From positions 1-64,000 of the forward strand of contig JAPLOI010000004.1 of NCBI GenBank assembly GCA_026400815.1: a stretch of 64,000 nt of DNA, read 5' to 3'. This document shows, piece by piece, positions 43,660 to 52,073 of this stretch. The notes beneath the pieces are model-generated. The model made no database searches and was not told the DNA's origin. It saw only the letters and a list, made by a program, of their open reading frames with translations. The number at the start of each line of letters is the position of its first letter. Positions within the stretch are counted from its first letter, which is position 1. This DNA is from Alphaproteobacteria bacterium (GTDB taxonomy: Bacteria > Pseudomonadota > Alphaproteobacteria > Acetobacterales > Acetobacteraceae). A program made the translations under genes and the position numbers.

Positions 43660-46050
43660 TTATCCCAGCAGGGCCTGGGCGCAGGCGTCCAGGATGGCGT
43701 CGGTGTCCATGCGGTGCTTGTGGTAGAGGTCGGGGATGTCGGCGCTTTCGCCGAAACGTTCCGGGCCGAGGGGGATGACGCGCTGACCGCGGACGGCGCC
43801 GAGCCAGGAATGGGCGGCGGGGTGGCCATCGAGGATGGTGACGAGGGCGGCACCGGGGGCGAGCGGGGCCAGGATGTGCTCGATATGGGCGCGGGCGGTG
43901 CGGTCGCCGGCGCGGCGGGCGCGGGCGGCATCGGTCCAGCCGGCGTGCAGGCGATCGGGGCTGGTGATGGCCAGCAGGCCGGCGCCGGGGGATTCTTCGG
44001 CCAGTTCGGCGAAGGCGGCCTCGGCTTCCGGCGCCACTGGGCCCTGGTAGGCGAGCGCGATCTGGGCGCCGGGGGCGGGCGGGACGATCCAGTGGGCGCC
44101 GGCGATGACATGGTCGGCGTTCAGGGGGCGGGGTTTCTGTTCCAGAGCGCGGGTGGAGAGGCGCAGCCAGACGGCGGAACCGTCCGGCTTCTGCATGTGG
44201 GCGAAGGCGTGGCGCAGGAGGATGGCGAGCTCATCGATATAGGCGGGCTCGAAACTGGCCAGGCGGTCTTGCGCCATGCCGATGAGGGGGGTGTTGATGC
44301 TCTGGTGCTGGCCGCCCTCGGGGGCGAGGGTGAGGCCGGAGGGGGTGGAGACGAGCAGGAAGCGGGCGTCCTGGTAGCAGGCGTAGATCAGGGCATCGAG
44401 GCCGCGGTTGACGAAGGGATCGTAGACGGTGCCGATGGGCAGCAGGCGGGCGCCGTGCAGGCGGTCGGCCAGGCCCATGGCGCCGAGGATCAGGAAGAGG
44501 TTCTGCTCGGCGATCCCCAGTTCGATGTGCTGGCCGGAGGGCGTCATGCCCCAGCGCTGGGCGGAGGCGACCTTGGCGTCGCGGAAGACGTCGTTGCGGG
44601 TGTGGCGGTCGAAGACGCCGCGGCGGTTCACCCAGGGGCCGAGGCTGGTGGAGACGGTGACGTCCGGGCTGGTGGTGACGATGCGAGCGGCGAGGTCTTT
44701 CAATTCGCCGGTGCCGCGGCCGATCTCGGCCAGGATGTCGCCGAAGCCGGCCTGGGTGCTGGCGCGGCGGCCGGCGATGCGGGGCATGGGCAGTTCGGCG
44801 GGGACGTGGATGGCGGGCGAGGCGAGGCTGCGGCCTTCCGGCGTGAGCTTGGAGGCGAAGGGGACGGAGGCGATGAAGGCGGCGATCTCGTCGGCGCCGA
44901 CATCAAGGCCCTCGAAGGGGTCCCATTCATGGCCTTCGCGGATGCGGTTGGAGGCCCGGAAGCCTTCCATCTGCTCCTTGGTCATCAGGCCGGAGTGGTT
45001 GTCCTTGTGGCCGGCGAAGGGCAGGCCCATGCCCTTGATGGTGTAGGCGATGAAGCAGGTGGGCTGGTCGCCTTCGGCATCAGCGGCGCGCATCGCCTCG
45101 ATCAGCGTTTCGATGTCGTGGCCGCCGAGATTGGTCATGAGGTCGGCCAGTTCGGCATCGGTCATCGGGTCGATGATGGTGCGGATGCCTTCGTCGCGGC
45201 TGAGATCGGCGAGGATGGCCTGGCGCCAGGCGGCGCCGCCCTGGAAGGTGAGGGCGGAGTAGAGCGAGTTGGGGCAATCATCGATGAAGCGACGCAGCGC
45301 CTCGCCACCCTCGCGGGCGAAGGCGGCTTCCAGCTTGCGGCCGTATTTGAGGGTGATGACGTTCCAGCCCATGTCGCGGAACAGGCCCTCGATGCGGCCG
45401 AAGAGGCGGTCTGGCACGACGGAATCGAGCGACTGGCGGTTGTAGTCGATGATCCACCAGACGTTGCGGATGTCGTGCTTCCAGCCTTCGAGCAGGGCCT
45501 CGTAGATGTTGCCCTCGTCCAGCTCGGCATCGCCGGCGATGGCGATGTGGCGGCCGGCGGGGAGGCCTTCCGGCGAGAAATTGTGCAGGCGGACGTAGTC
45601 CTGGATCAGCGAGGAGAAGCTGGTGAGTGCCACGCCGAGGCCAACGGAGCCGGTGGAGAAATCGACCTCCGGGCCGTCCTTGGTGCGGGAGGGGTAGGAC
45701 TGGATGCCGCCGAGCTGGCGCAGGGTGGCGAGCTTCTCGGCCGTCTGGCGGCCCAGAAGGTAGTTGATGGCGTGGAAGACGGGGCCGGCATGGGGCTTCA
45801 CCGCCACGCGGTCCTGCGGGCGCAGGACGGAGAAGTAGAGCGCCGTCAGGATCGAGATGCAGGAGGCGCAGCTGGCCTGGTGGCCGCCGACCTTCAGCCC
45901 GTCGCGGTTCGGGCGGATGTGGTTGGCGTTGTGGATCATCCAGGAGGAGAGCCAGAGCAGCTTTCGCTCGATCTGGTGCAGCAGGGCGACGCGACGGGGA
46001 TCGGACTCCGCGGGGGTGGGAGGGGCCAGGTGGCGCGGAACGTCGTTCAT
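43660..46050 (-). CDS. Homodimeric pyruvate dehydrogenase E1-like/transketolase family enzyme
   Basis: A 796-residue thiamine-diphosphate enzyme related to AceE. Its TPP-binding motif is 'GDAELDEG' (173-180) through 'DYNRQS' (202-207), and a conserved Glu is in 'HIELGIAEQN' of the pyrimidine domain. It is about 90 residues shorter than classical AceE, and no E2 or E3 gene is near, so it may be a stand-alone 2-oxo acid decarboxylase/dehydrogenase or act with a remote complex. GGGGAGA precedes the ATG at 46050; a TTG 15 bases upstream is less likely. It lies 16 bases after malonyl-CoA decarboxylase on the same strand. Confidence 0.85.
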   Translation of the reverse strand: MNDVPRHLAPPTPAESDPRRVALLHQIERKLLWLSSWMIHNANHIRPNRDGLKVGGHQASCASCISILTALYFSVLRPQDRVAVKPHAGPVFHAINYLLGRQTAEKLATLRQLGGIQSYPSRTKDGPEVDFSTGSVGLGVALTSFSSLIQDYVRLHNFSPEGLPAGRHIAIAGDAELDEGNIYEALLEGWKHDIRNVWWIIDYNRQSLDSVVPDRLFGRIEGLFRDMGWNVITLKYGRKLEAAFAREGGEALRRFIDDCPNSLYSALTFQGGAAWRQAILADLSRDEGIRTIIDPMTDAELADLMTNLGGHDIETLIEAMRAADAEGDQPTCFIAYTIKGMGLPFAGHKDNHSGLMTKEQMEGFRASNRIREGHEWDPFEGLDVGADEIAAFIASVPFASKLTPEGRSLASPAIHVPAELPMPRIAGRRASTQAGFGDILAEIGRGTGELKDLAARIVTTSPDVTVSTSLGPWVNRRGVFDRHTRNDVFRDAKVASAQRWGMTPSGQHIELGIAEQNLFLILGAMGLADRLHGARLLPIGTVYDPFVNRGLDALIYACYQDARFLLVSTPSGLTLAPEGGQHQSINTPLIGMAQDRLASFEPAYIDELAILLRHAFAHMQKPDGSAVWLRLSTRALEQKPRPLNADHVIAGAHWIVPPAPGAQIALAYQGPVAPEAEAAFAELAEESPGAGLLAITSPDRLHAGWTDAARARRAGDRTARAHIEHILAPLAPGAALVTILDGHPAAHSWLGAVRGQRVIPLGPERFGESADIPDLYHKHRMDTDAILDACAQALLG

Positions 46051-46066
46051 TGTCGTCTCCCCCAAT

Positions 46067-47452
46067 TCAGGGCTTCAGCAGGCGGCGGATGGCCTGGGCT
46101 GCGTTGCGTCTTCCCTCGCCGGCATAGTCCTCGTGGTGCTGCTCGATCCGAGCGGGATCGTACAGGTAGTTGACCATCAGCGCCGCTGATTCCTTCACCC
46201 CCTTTTCAGAGGTGTCGGCCAGCGGGCAGAGGCGCTCGATACGGGCGCCGTTGGAGAGGTGGAAGTGGGCGACCGTATCGGCCGCGCGCTTGCCGCGCCC
46301 CTCGTACAGAAGATAGTGCGCCGCGAGGCGGAGCAACACCGGTTCCAGACGTTTTGCGGTGGCGGGGTCGCGGACCCAGGCGCGGCGGGCCAGCAGGCTG
46401 GCGAGGGCGGCGGCGGGGGAGGCTGCCTCGGGCGCGGCGGCCTGGAGTTGGGCGGCTTCGCCCTCGCGCAGGAGGTCGGCCTGGTTGGCCGCCAACGTCT
46501 TGTCGAGCCAGCGGCGGAAACCGGGGATCGGGGAGAGGGTGGCGAAGCTGCGGAGGTTGCGGAATTCGGCGCCCAGCACCTCCACCACGCGCTTGATGAG
46601 GAAGTTGCCGAAGCTGATGCCGGCGAGGCCGCGCTGGCAGTTGCTGATGGAGTAGAAGATGGCGGTGTCGGCCTCGCGCGGGTCCTGCACCGGGGCCTTC
46701 TGGTCCAGCAGGGCCTGGACCGAGCCGGCGAGGCCCTGGACGAGGGCGACCTCCACGAAGATCAGCGGTTCCTGCGGCATGCGGGGGTGGAAGAAGGCGT
46801 AGCAGCGGCGGTCGGAATCCAGGCGGTTCTTGAGGTCGCGCCAGCCGCGGATTTCGTGCACCGCCTCGTAGCCAACCAGTTTTTCCAGCAGGGCGGCCGG
46901 GGCGTTCCAGTCGATGCGCTGGAGGTCGAGGAAGCCGATGTCGAACCAGGCGGCGAGGAGGGTGCGCAGGTCTGCCTCCAGGCCGGCGAGGGTGGCATCG
47001 CTGTCGCGCAGAGAAAGGAGTTCGGCTCGCAGATCGACCAGGAACTTCACGCCGTCGGGGATGGTGGTGAACTGGGTGAGCAGGCGCAGGCGCGGGGGTT
47101 CGAGGGCGCGGCGCAGGGCGGCGGTGGCGGCGGCGCGGGCGGCGGGGTCTTCCGCGGCTTCGGCAAGGCGGGTGGCAGCCTGGGCGATGGCGGCCTGGTC
47201 GGAATCGAAGCTGGCGAGGTCGCGCAGGAAGGCGAGGCGGCCGGATGCGTCGGCGGCGAGGTAGGCTTCGCCCAGCTTGGCGGCGCGGTTGCGGGCGCTG
47301 ACCTCGCCACCGCGGGCGGCGAGGCAGGCGCGCATCTGGGCGGGGATGCTCTCGTCCTCCGCGGGGGCGACGGAGGCGGCCATGTCGCGCCAGGCATCGG
47401 TGATGCGGCGGATGGCGCGGTCAAGCAGACCGGGGGTGGCGAGGTCGGCCAT
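46067..47452 (-). CDS. Malonyl-CoA decarboxylase
   Basis: Converts malonyl-CoA to acetyl-CoA and CO2. The 461-residue chain has normal length. An N-terminal helical domain spans to about 170, followed by the GNAT-fold catalytic domain with 'FFHPRMPQEPL' (220-230), 'FYSISNCQRGLAGISFGNF' (266-284) and 'HFHLSNGARIERL' near 400, which bears the catalytic histidine. Such enzymes remove toxic malonate-derived CoA or help use malonate as carbon source, but no malonyl-CoA synthetase or malonate transporter is adjacent. It is co-directional with nnr upstream (58 bases) and the E1-like gene downstream (16 bases). Confidence 0.93.
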   Translation of the reverse strand: MADLATPGLLDRAIRRITDAWRDMAASVAPAEDESIPAQMRACLAARGGEVSARNRAAKLGEAYLAADASGRLAFLRDLASFDSDQAAIAQAATRLAEAAEDPAARAAATAALRRALEPPRLRLLTQFTTIPDGVKFLVDLRAELLSLRDSDATLAGLEADLRTLLAAWFDIGFLDLQRIDWNAPAALLEKLVGYEAVHEIRGWRDLKNRLDSDRRCYAFFHPRMPQEPLIFVEVALVQGLAGSVQALLDQKAPVQDPREADTAIFYSISNCQRGLAGISFGNFLIKRVVEVLGAEFRNLRSFATLSPIPGFRRWLDKTLAANQADLLREGEAAQLQAAAPEAASPAAALASLLARRAWVRDPATAKRLEPVLLRLAAHYLLYEGRGKRAADTVAHFHLSNGARIERLCPLADTSEKGVKESAALMVNYLYDPARIEQHHEDYAGEGRRNAAQAIRRLLKP

Positions 47453-47510
47453 GAAGCCTCCTGAGGTGGGAGGTGACGATAGCGCCCGGTGGTTGCGGGC
47501 TCCAACGAAG

Positions 47511-48887
47511 CTAATTGTGAGGGGCGAAGGCCGTGATGAGATCCTCGGCGATCAGGTAGGGGCCGGCGCGCCGTGCGGCATCGCCGTGAAGCCAGGTGGC
47601 GGCGCAGGCGGCCTCCCAGGGGGGCATGCCCTGGGCGAGGAGGCCGGCGATGAGGCCTGCCAGGACATCTCCGGCGCCGGCAGTGGCGAGGAAGGGCGGG
47701 GCGTTGTCGTTGATGGCGGCACGGCCGTCCGGGGCGGCGATGATGGTGTCCGCGCCCTTCAGGAGCACGACCGCGCCTGTGCGGGCAGCGGCTTCGCGGA
47801 CGGCGGCGAGACGGTCTGGGCCGGGTGGGCCGAAGACGCGGGCGAACTCGCCGGCGTGTGGCGTGAGGATGGTGGCACCGCGCAGGGCTTCTGGGTTGCC
47901 GGCGCAGGCGGTGAGGGCGTCGGCGTCGATGACGGTCTGGCGGCCGGCGGCCAGCAGGGTTGGGAGGGCGGCGCGCGCGGCCTCGATGCCAAGGCCGGGG
48001 CCGGCGACCCAGACGGTGCGGCGGGGATCGGCCAGGAGGTGTTCGAGGGGGAGGGTTTCGACGATCACGCCGGGGTCGCCGGCACGGTAGATGGAAGCGG
48101 CTTCGGGCGGAGCGGCGATGGTGAGCATGCCGGCACCGATGCGCCTCGCGGCCCCGGCGGAGAGGCGGGCGGCGCCGCACATGGCGGCACCACCCAGGAT
48201 GGTGACGTGGCCACGGGTGTATTTGTGGTCGGAGAGGCCTGGGCGGGGGCGGGCCCAGAGGGCCGGGGTGTTGCGCCAGGTGCGGACGGGTGGGGTGCCG
48301 GGCGGGATGCCGATATCGGCGAGGACGAGTTCGCCGCAGAGGGAACGGCCGGGGAGCAGGAGGTGGCCGGGCTTGCGGCGGTGGAAGGTGATCGTCTGTT
48401 CCGCAGGGGTGACCTGGCCGAGCGGCTGGCCGGTGGTGCCGTTGAGGCCGGAGGGGACGTCGATCGCGGCGATACGCCGGGCGGCGGCGAGGAAGGCGGT
48501 GATGTCGGGGCCGATGGGGCGGGTGAGGCCGGCGCCAAAGAGGGCGTCGATGACGAGGTCGGCGCGGGCGGCTTGGTCGGGATGGAAGGGCACAATGGGG
48601 CCGTGCCAGCTTGCGGCGGCGGGGGCTGCGTCGCCGCGTGGGGGGGCGGATGCGGCGATGGAGACGGGCCAGCCTTCGCGAGCCAGGAGGCGGGCGGCGA
48701 CGTAGCCGTCGCCGCCATTGTTGCCGGGGCCGCAGGCGACCAGGACTCGGCAGGGGCGCAGGCGCGCGCGGGTCGCCTGGGCCACGGCCCAGCCGGCGCG
48801 TTCCATCAGCGTGGCAACCGGGGTGCCCGTGGCGACGGCATGGGCGTCGGCCTGGGCCATCTCGGCGGGGGTGAGGAGATCTTCCAT
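47511..48887 (-). CDS. nnr: Bifunctional NAD(P)H-hydrate repair enzyme (epimerase plus ADP/ATP-dependent dehydratase)
   Basis: Repairs damaged NADHX and NADPHX. The 458-residue protein has an N-terminal epimerase (NnrE, about 1-200) with 'ACGPGNNGGDGYVAARLL', and a C-terminal ribokinase-like dehydratase (NnrD, about 215-455) with 'TPHAGEFARVFG', 'VLLKGADTIIA' and 'FLATAGAGDVLAG'. CAGGAG precedes the ATG at 48887 by four bases. A much longer frame starting at 49220 reads across the divergent ParA gene and is rejected. It is divergent from parA, with 90 bases between. Confidence 0.95.
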   Translation of the reverse strand: MEDLLTPAEMAQADAHAVATGTPVATLMERAGWAVAQATRARLRPCRVLVACGPGNNGGDGYVAARLLAREGWPVSIAASAPPRGDAAPAAASWHGPIVPFHPDQAARADLVIDALFGAGLTRPIGPDITAFLAAARRIAAIDVPSGLNGTTGQPLGQVTPAEQTITFHRRKPGHLLLPGRSLCGELVLADIGIPPGTPPVRTWRNTPALWARPRPGLSDHKYTRGHVTILGGAAMCGAARLSAGAARRIGAGMLTIAAPPEAASIYRAGDPGVIVETLPLEHLLADPRRTVWVAGPGLGIEAARAALPTLLAAGRQTVIDADALTACAGNPEALRGATILTPHAGEFARVFGPPGPDRLAAVREAAARTGAVVLLKGADTIIAAPDGRAAINDNAPPFLATAGAGDVLAGLIAGLLAQGMPPWEAACAATWLHGDAARRAGPYLIAEDLITAFAPHN

Positions 48888-48977
48888 CACGCGCTCCTGT
48901 TGTTGCAGTGCAGTATGGCGCGGGATCGGCGTGGGCGCATGGGGTAGAATGGCCGGGAACAGACGGAGCGACTCGCA

Positions 48978-49604
48978 ATGTCGGTGGTGATCACGGTGGC
49001 GCAGCAGAAGGGCGGCGCGGGCAAGACGACGCTGGCTGCAAACCTGGCCGCGGCATTTGCGGAAGGGGCGCGGGTGGCGGTGCTGGACATCGACCCCCAG
49101 CGCAGCCTGGCGCGCTGGCACGGGTTGCGGGCCAGGCGGCAGGGCGTGGCGGAGATCACGCTTTCGGACCTGTCGGGCTGGCGGCTGCCGGCGGAGATCG
49201 ACCGGCTGCGGCGGCTGCATGACGTGCTGGTGGTGGATAGCCCGCCGCAGGTGGAGAGCGATGCCAAGGCGGCGATCCGGGCCGCGGATCTGGTGCTGGT
49301 GCCGGTGCAGCCGAGCCCGCCGGATTTGTGGGCCGCGGAGGGGACGCTGAAGCTGGCGCGGGCGGAGAAGCGGGCGTTTCGGCTGGTGCTGAACCGCGCC
49401 CCGGCGAGTGGCAGCCTGCGCGCCGCGGTGGAGGCGGAGATGGCGCGGCAGGAATTGCCGGTGTTGACGGCATCACTGGGCAACCGGGTTGGGTTCGCGG
49501 GGGCGTTCGCAAAGGGGCTGGGCGTGACGGAGACGGCGCCGCGCTCCACTGCCGCGCGCGAGTTGCGGGCGGTGCTGGAGGAAATCAGGGCGCTCTTGAG
49601 TTAG
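48978..49604 (+). CDS. Orphan ParA family ATPase
   Basis: A 208-residue deviant-Walker ATPase. 'QQKGGAGKTTLAANLA' (9-24) carries both signature lysines, 'DIDPQRSLARW' is the Walker A' region and 'VVDSPPQVESD' the Walker B region. At this small size, with no ParB or parS-like sequence nearby, it belongs with the orphan ParA/MinD relatives that position cell-envelope or cytosolic cargo, not with the chromosome partition pair. It ends by overlapping the convergent TPR gene by three bases. The cargo is unknown. Confidence 0.9.
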   Translation: MSVVITVAQQKGGAGKTTLAANLAAAFAEGARVAVLDIDPQRSLARWHGLRARRQGVAEITLSDLSGWRLPAEIDRLRRLHDVLVVDSPPQVESDAKAAIRAADLVLVPVQPSPPDLWAAEGTLKLARAEKRAFRLVLNRAPASGSLRAAVEAEMARQELPVLTASLGNRVGFAGAFAKGLGVTETAPRSTAARELRAVLEEIRALLS

Positions 49605-50422
49605 CGGCTGGGGCCGGCTTCCAGGAGGGCCAGATTCTGGCGGGCGAGATCGGCGGCGGCACTGTCTGGGGCGAGGGCGATGACCTGCTCCCAGTCGGTG
49701 CGGGCGCCGGCGTCGTCGCGGGTGCGTTGGCGGAGGATCCCTCGTTCCAGCAGGGCCTCGGGGTTTTCGGAATCGAGCGCCAAGGCGGCATCGATATCCG
49801 CGCGGGCCTCTGCGATGCGGCCGAGCCGGCGCAGCGACGCGGCGCGGAGGGAGAGGGCATCGGCGCGACGGGCATCGGCGCGCAGGGCCGTGGCCAGATC
49901 GGCGGCTGCCTCCTCGTCGCGGTCGAGCTGGGCGGAGGCATTCGCGCGCTCGATGAGCAGCGTGGGATCTTCCGGGGTGAGAGCCAGAGCAGAGGTGGCC
50001 GCGGCATGGGCGCGGGCGGGATTGCCAGCCATGAGCCAGGCCTGGGTGGCCTGCTCCAGCAGCACGGCACGCGTGGCGGACGGGGAGGTGCTGGCGCCGG
50101 CCAGGCGCTCCAGCTGGTCGGCGGCAGGGCCGGGCTCGCCCAGGGCGATGCGCGACAGGGCCAGGCAGTGTTGGGCCGGCTCGCCGCCGCCACGGTCGCC
50201 CCAGCTGCGGGCGAAGGCGGCGGCGCTTTCGGGTTCCACGGTGAGCAGGCCGAGGCAGCGTTCGTATTCGAGGCCGCCTGCGATACGGGGCGGGATCGGA
50301 GGGAGGGGCAGCGGGGCCTCGGTCTCGATTGCCTCCAGGCTGGCGTCGGCGAACAGGAGCCAGCCACCCAGGGCCGCGGCCAGGAGCAGCGCGGCGGCGA
50401 TCAGGAGATGACGGGCATGCAT
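49601..50422 (-). CDS. Membrane-anchored TPR protein
   Basis: A 273-residue protein with an N-terminal hydrophobic helix (about 6-25, 'LLIAAALLLAAALGGWLLF') acting as signal anchor, a short proline-rich stretch, and then several tetratricopeptide-like repeats. Units visible around 145-270 include 'PEDPTLLIERANASAQLDRDE', trimmed here to 'DPTLLIERANASAQ', and 'ENPEALLERGILRQRTRD'. TPR arrays mediate protein contacts; the partner is not known. The gene stands alone on its strand between two plus-strand genes, with its 3' end touching the parA stop. Confidence 0.82.
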   Translation of the reverse strand: MHARHLLIAAALLLAAALGGWLLFADASLEAIETEAPLPLPPIPPRIAGGLEYERCLGLLTVEPESAAAFARSWGDRGGGEPAQHCLALSRIALGEPGPAADQLERLAGASTSPSATRAVLLEQATQAWLMAGNPARAHAAATSALALTPEDPTLLIERANASAQLDRDEEAAADLATALRADARRADALSLRAASLRRLGRIAEARADIDAALALDSENPEALLERGILRQRTRDDAGARTDWEQVIALAPDSAAADLARQNLALLEAGPSR

Positions 50423-50487
50423 GATGCTCCCATTCTAATAGGGGCGAGCAGCTTGCGGCAAACTTCGAGCGTGCGAGGGGGGATATC

Positions 50488-51330
50488 GTGCACCTGGTGA
50501 TCTTCGGCCTGGGCTACAGCGGGGCGGCGGTGGCGCGGCTGGCCGTTGCGCAAGGGATACGGGTGACCGCGACGAGCCGCGATCCCGCCCGGGTGGCGGG
50601 ACCAGCCGGCGTGGAGGTGTTGGCGTTCGGCGATGCGCTGCCGGCGGGCGTGACCCATGTGCTGGCGACGGCGCCGCCCGGTGCCATGGGCGACCCGGTG
50701 CTGCAGAGCTATGGCGCGGCGCTGGCTTCCTGCGAGGAACTGCGCTGGGTTGGGTATGTCTCGACGACGGGCGTGTACGGCGATCGCGGCGGGGACTGGG
50801 TGGATGAGACGAGCCCGGTGTCGCCGGGGCAGGAGCGGTCTCGCCGACGGGTGGCGGCGGAGCGGGCGTGGGGGGACTTGGCCTCGCGCTTGGCGGTGGA
50901 TCTGTTCCGGACGGCGGGGATCTACGGGCCCGGGCGCTCGGCGTTGGACGAGGTGCGGGCGGGGCGGGCGCGGCGGGTGGTGAAGCCCGGGCATGCGTTC
51001 GGGCGGGTGCATGTGGAGGATATAGCCGGCGCGGTGCTGGCGGCGGCGCGGCAGGGTGCGCCGGCCGGGGTGCGGGTGCTGCATCTGGCCGACGACGTGC
51101 CCGCGGAGACCGCCGAGGTGGTGGCGGAGGCGGCGCGGCTGCTAGGGGTGGAGCTACCGCCGGCAGTGCCGTTCGAGCAGGCGGTGCTGGCGATGAGCGA
51201 GATGGGGCGGAGCTTCTGGGCGGAGAACCGCAGGGTGGCGAGTGCGCGGACGCAAGAAATGCTCGGCTACCGGTGGCGGTATCCGAGCTATCGCGAAGGA
51301 CTGCGGACGATCCTGGCGGCGGGGGGCTAG
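50488..51330 (+). CDS. NAD-dependent epimerase/SDR-like protein (YeeZ type)
   Basis: A 280-residue extended-SDR-like protein. It begins 'HLVIFGLGYSGAAVARL', a nucleotide-binding Rossmann motif, then 'GYVSTTGVYGDRGG' and 'DLFRTAGIYGPGRS', matching the YeeZ group of NAD(P)-binding proteins. The usual YxxxK pair is not intact at the expected place: 'TGVYGD' has the Tyr, but the Lys four residues on is Gly. Catalysis by the classical route is therefore doubtful. The start is a GTG at 50488 after GAGGGGGG. It converges with the alpha/beta hydrolase gene and overlaps it by four bases. Confidence 0.8.
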   Translation: MHLVIFGLGYSGAAVARLAVAQGIRVTATSRDPARVAGPAGVEVLAFGDALPAGVTHVLATAPPGAMGDPVLQSYGAALASCEELRWVGYVSTTGVYGDRGGDWVDETSPVSPGQERSRRRVAAERAWGDLASRLAVDLFRTAGIYGPGRSALDEVRAGRARRVVKPGHAFGRVHVEDIAGAVLAAARQGAPAGVRVLHLADDVPAETAEVVAEAARLLGVELPPAVPFEQAVLAMSEMGRSFWAENRRVASARTQEMLGYRWRYPSYREGLRTILAAGG

Positions 51331-52073
51331 GCGAGCAGCGTCGCCACCGTGCGGGTGAGCAGGGCGAGGTCCTGGGGGCGGGAAAGGCGGTGATCGCCGT
51401 CCTTGATCAGGGTGATTTCCATGTCCGTCGATTCCAGCTGCTCGGCGATGCGGAGTGCGGTGGGCCAGGGAACGTCGGGGTCCTGCTGGCCTTGCAGGAG
51501 GCGGACCGGGCAGGTGACCGGGATGGGGCCGGCGAGGAGGGATTGCGTGCGGCCGTCCTCGATGAGGGCGCGGGTGAAACGGTAGGGTTTCTCGCCGTAG
51601 ATGCTCGGGCGCTCGATGTAGCCGTGCGACAGGAGCGTGCTGCGCTCGGCTTCGGTGAGGCCTTCCCAGAGGAGGGTTTCGGTGAAGTCCGGGGCGGCGG
51701 CGATCCCGACCAGGGCGGCGATGCGGCCTGGCATGGCGCGAGCGAGGAGGAGGCCGATCCAGCCGCCCATCGAGGAGCCGACGAGCAGCAGGGGCCCGGT
51801 GGTGCGGGCTTCGATGATCGCGCGGGCGTCGCTGGCCCATGCGCCGATCGTGCCGTTCTCGAAGGCGCCGGTGCTGCTGCCATGGCCGGAATAGTCGAGG
51901 CGGAGCATCGCCCTGCCCTGCCCCGCCGCCCAGTCGCGCAGGTGGGTGGCCTTGCTGCCTTCCATGTCTGACTTGAAGCCGGGGAGGAAGACGATGGTGG
52001 GGCCCTGGCCGGGCAGGTAGGCCCAGGCGAGTTGGTTGCCGTTGTGATGCAGTGCGCCGGTGGTTTCGGTCAT
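51327..52073 (-). CDS. Alpha/beta hydrolase (ABHD10-like)
   Basis: A 248-residue alpha/beta hydrolase resembling the mitochondrial ABHD10 thioesterase group: 'FLPGFKSDMEGSKA' near 29-42, 'LDYSGHGSSTG', the nucleophile elbow 'GSSMGGW' (near 98-104) and a C-terminal 'DGDHRLSRPQD' with the catalytic His. These proteins cleave S-acyl or acyl-glucuronide esters. The ATG overlaps the MBL gene stop as ATGA. With MBL-fold and MaoC genes upstream it forms a coupled set that could process acyl-CoA thioesters. Confidence 0.88.
   Translation of the reverse strand: MTETTGALHHNGNQLAWAYLPGQGPTIVFLPGFKSDMEGSKATHLRDWAAGQGRAMLRLDYSGHGSSTGAFENGTIGAWASDARAIIEARTTGPLLLVGSSMGGWIGLLLARAMPGRIAALVGIAAAPDFTETLLWEGLTEAERSTLLSHGYIERPSIYGEKPYRFTRALIEDGRTQSLLAGPIPVTCPVRLLQGQQDPDVPWPTALRIAEQLESTDMEITLIKDGDHRLSRPQDLALLTRTVATLLA

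Noticed and set aside
43714-46173. 819-codon plus-strand frame opposite the E1-like gene
   Set aside because: Low-complexity antisense translation; the minus strand encodes a clear thiamine-dependent enzyme.
46259-48947. Long plus-strand frames (46259-47464 and 47277-48947)
   Set aside because: Antisense to malonyl-CoA decarboxylase and nnr; Gly/Ala-rich with no domain.
48888-49220. N-terminal extension of nnr
   Set aside because: It reads across the divergent parA gene and lacks similarity to the epimerase domain; a good Shine-Dalgarno precedes the ATG at 48887.
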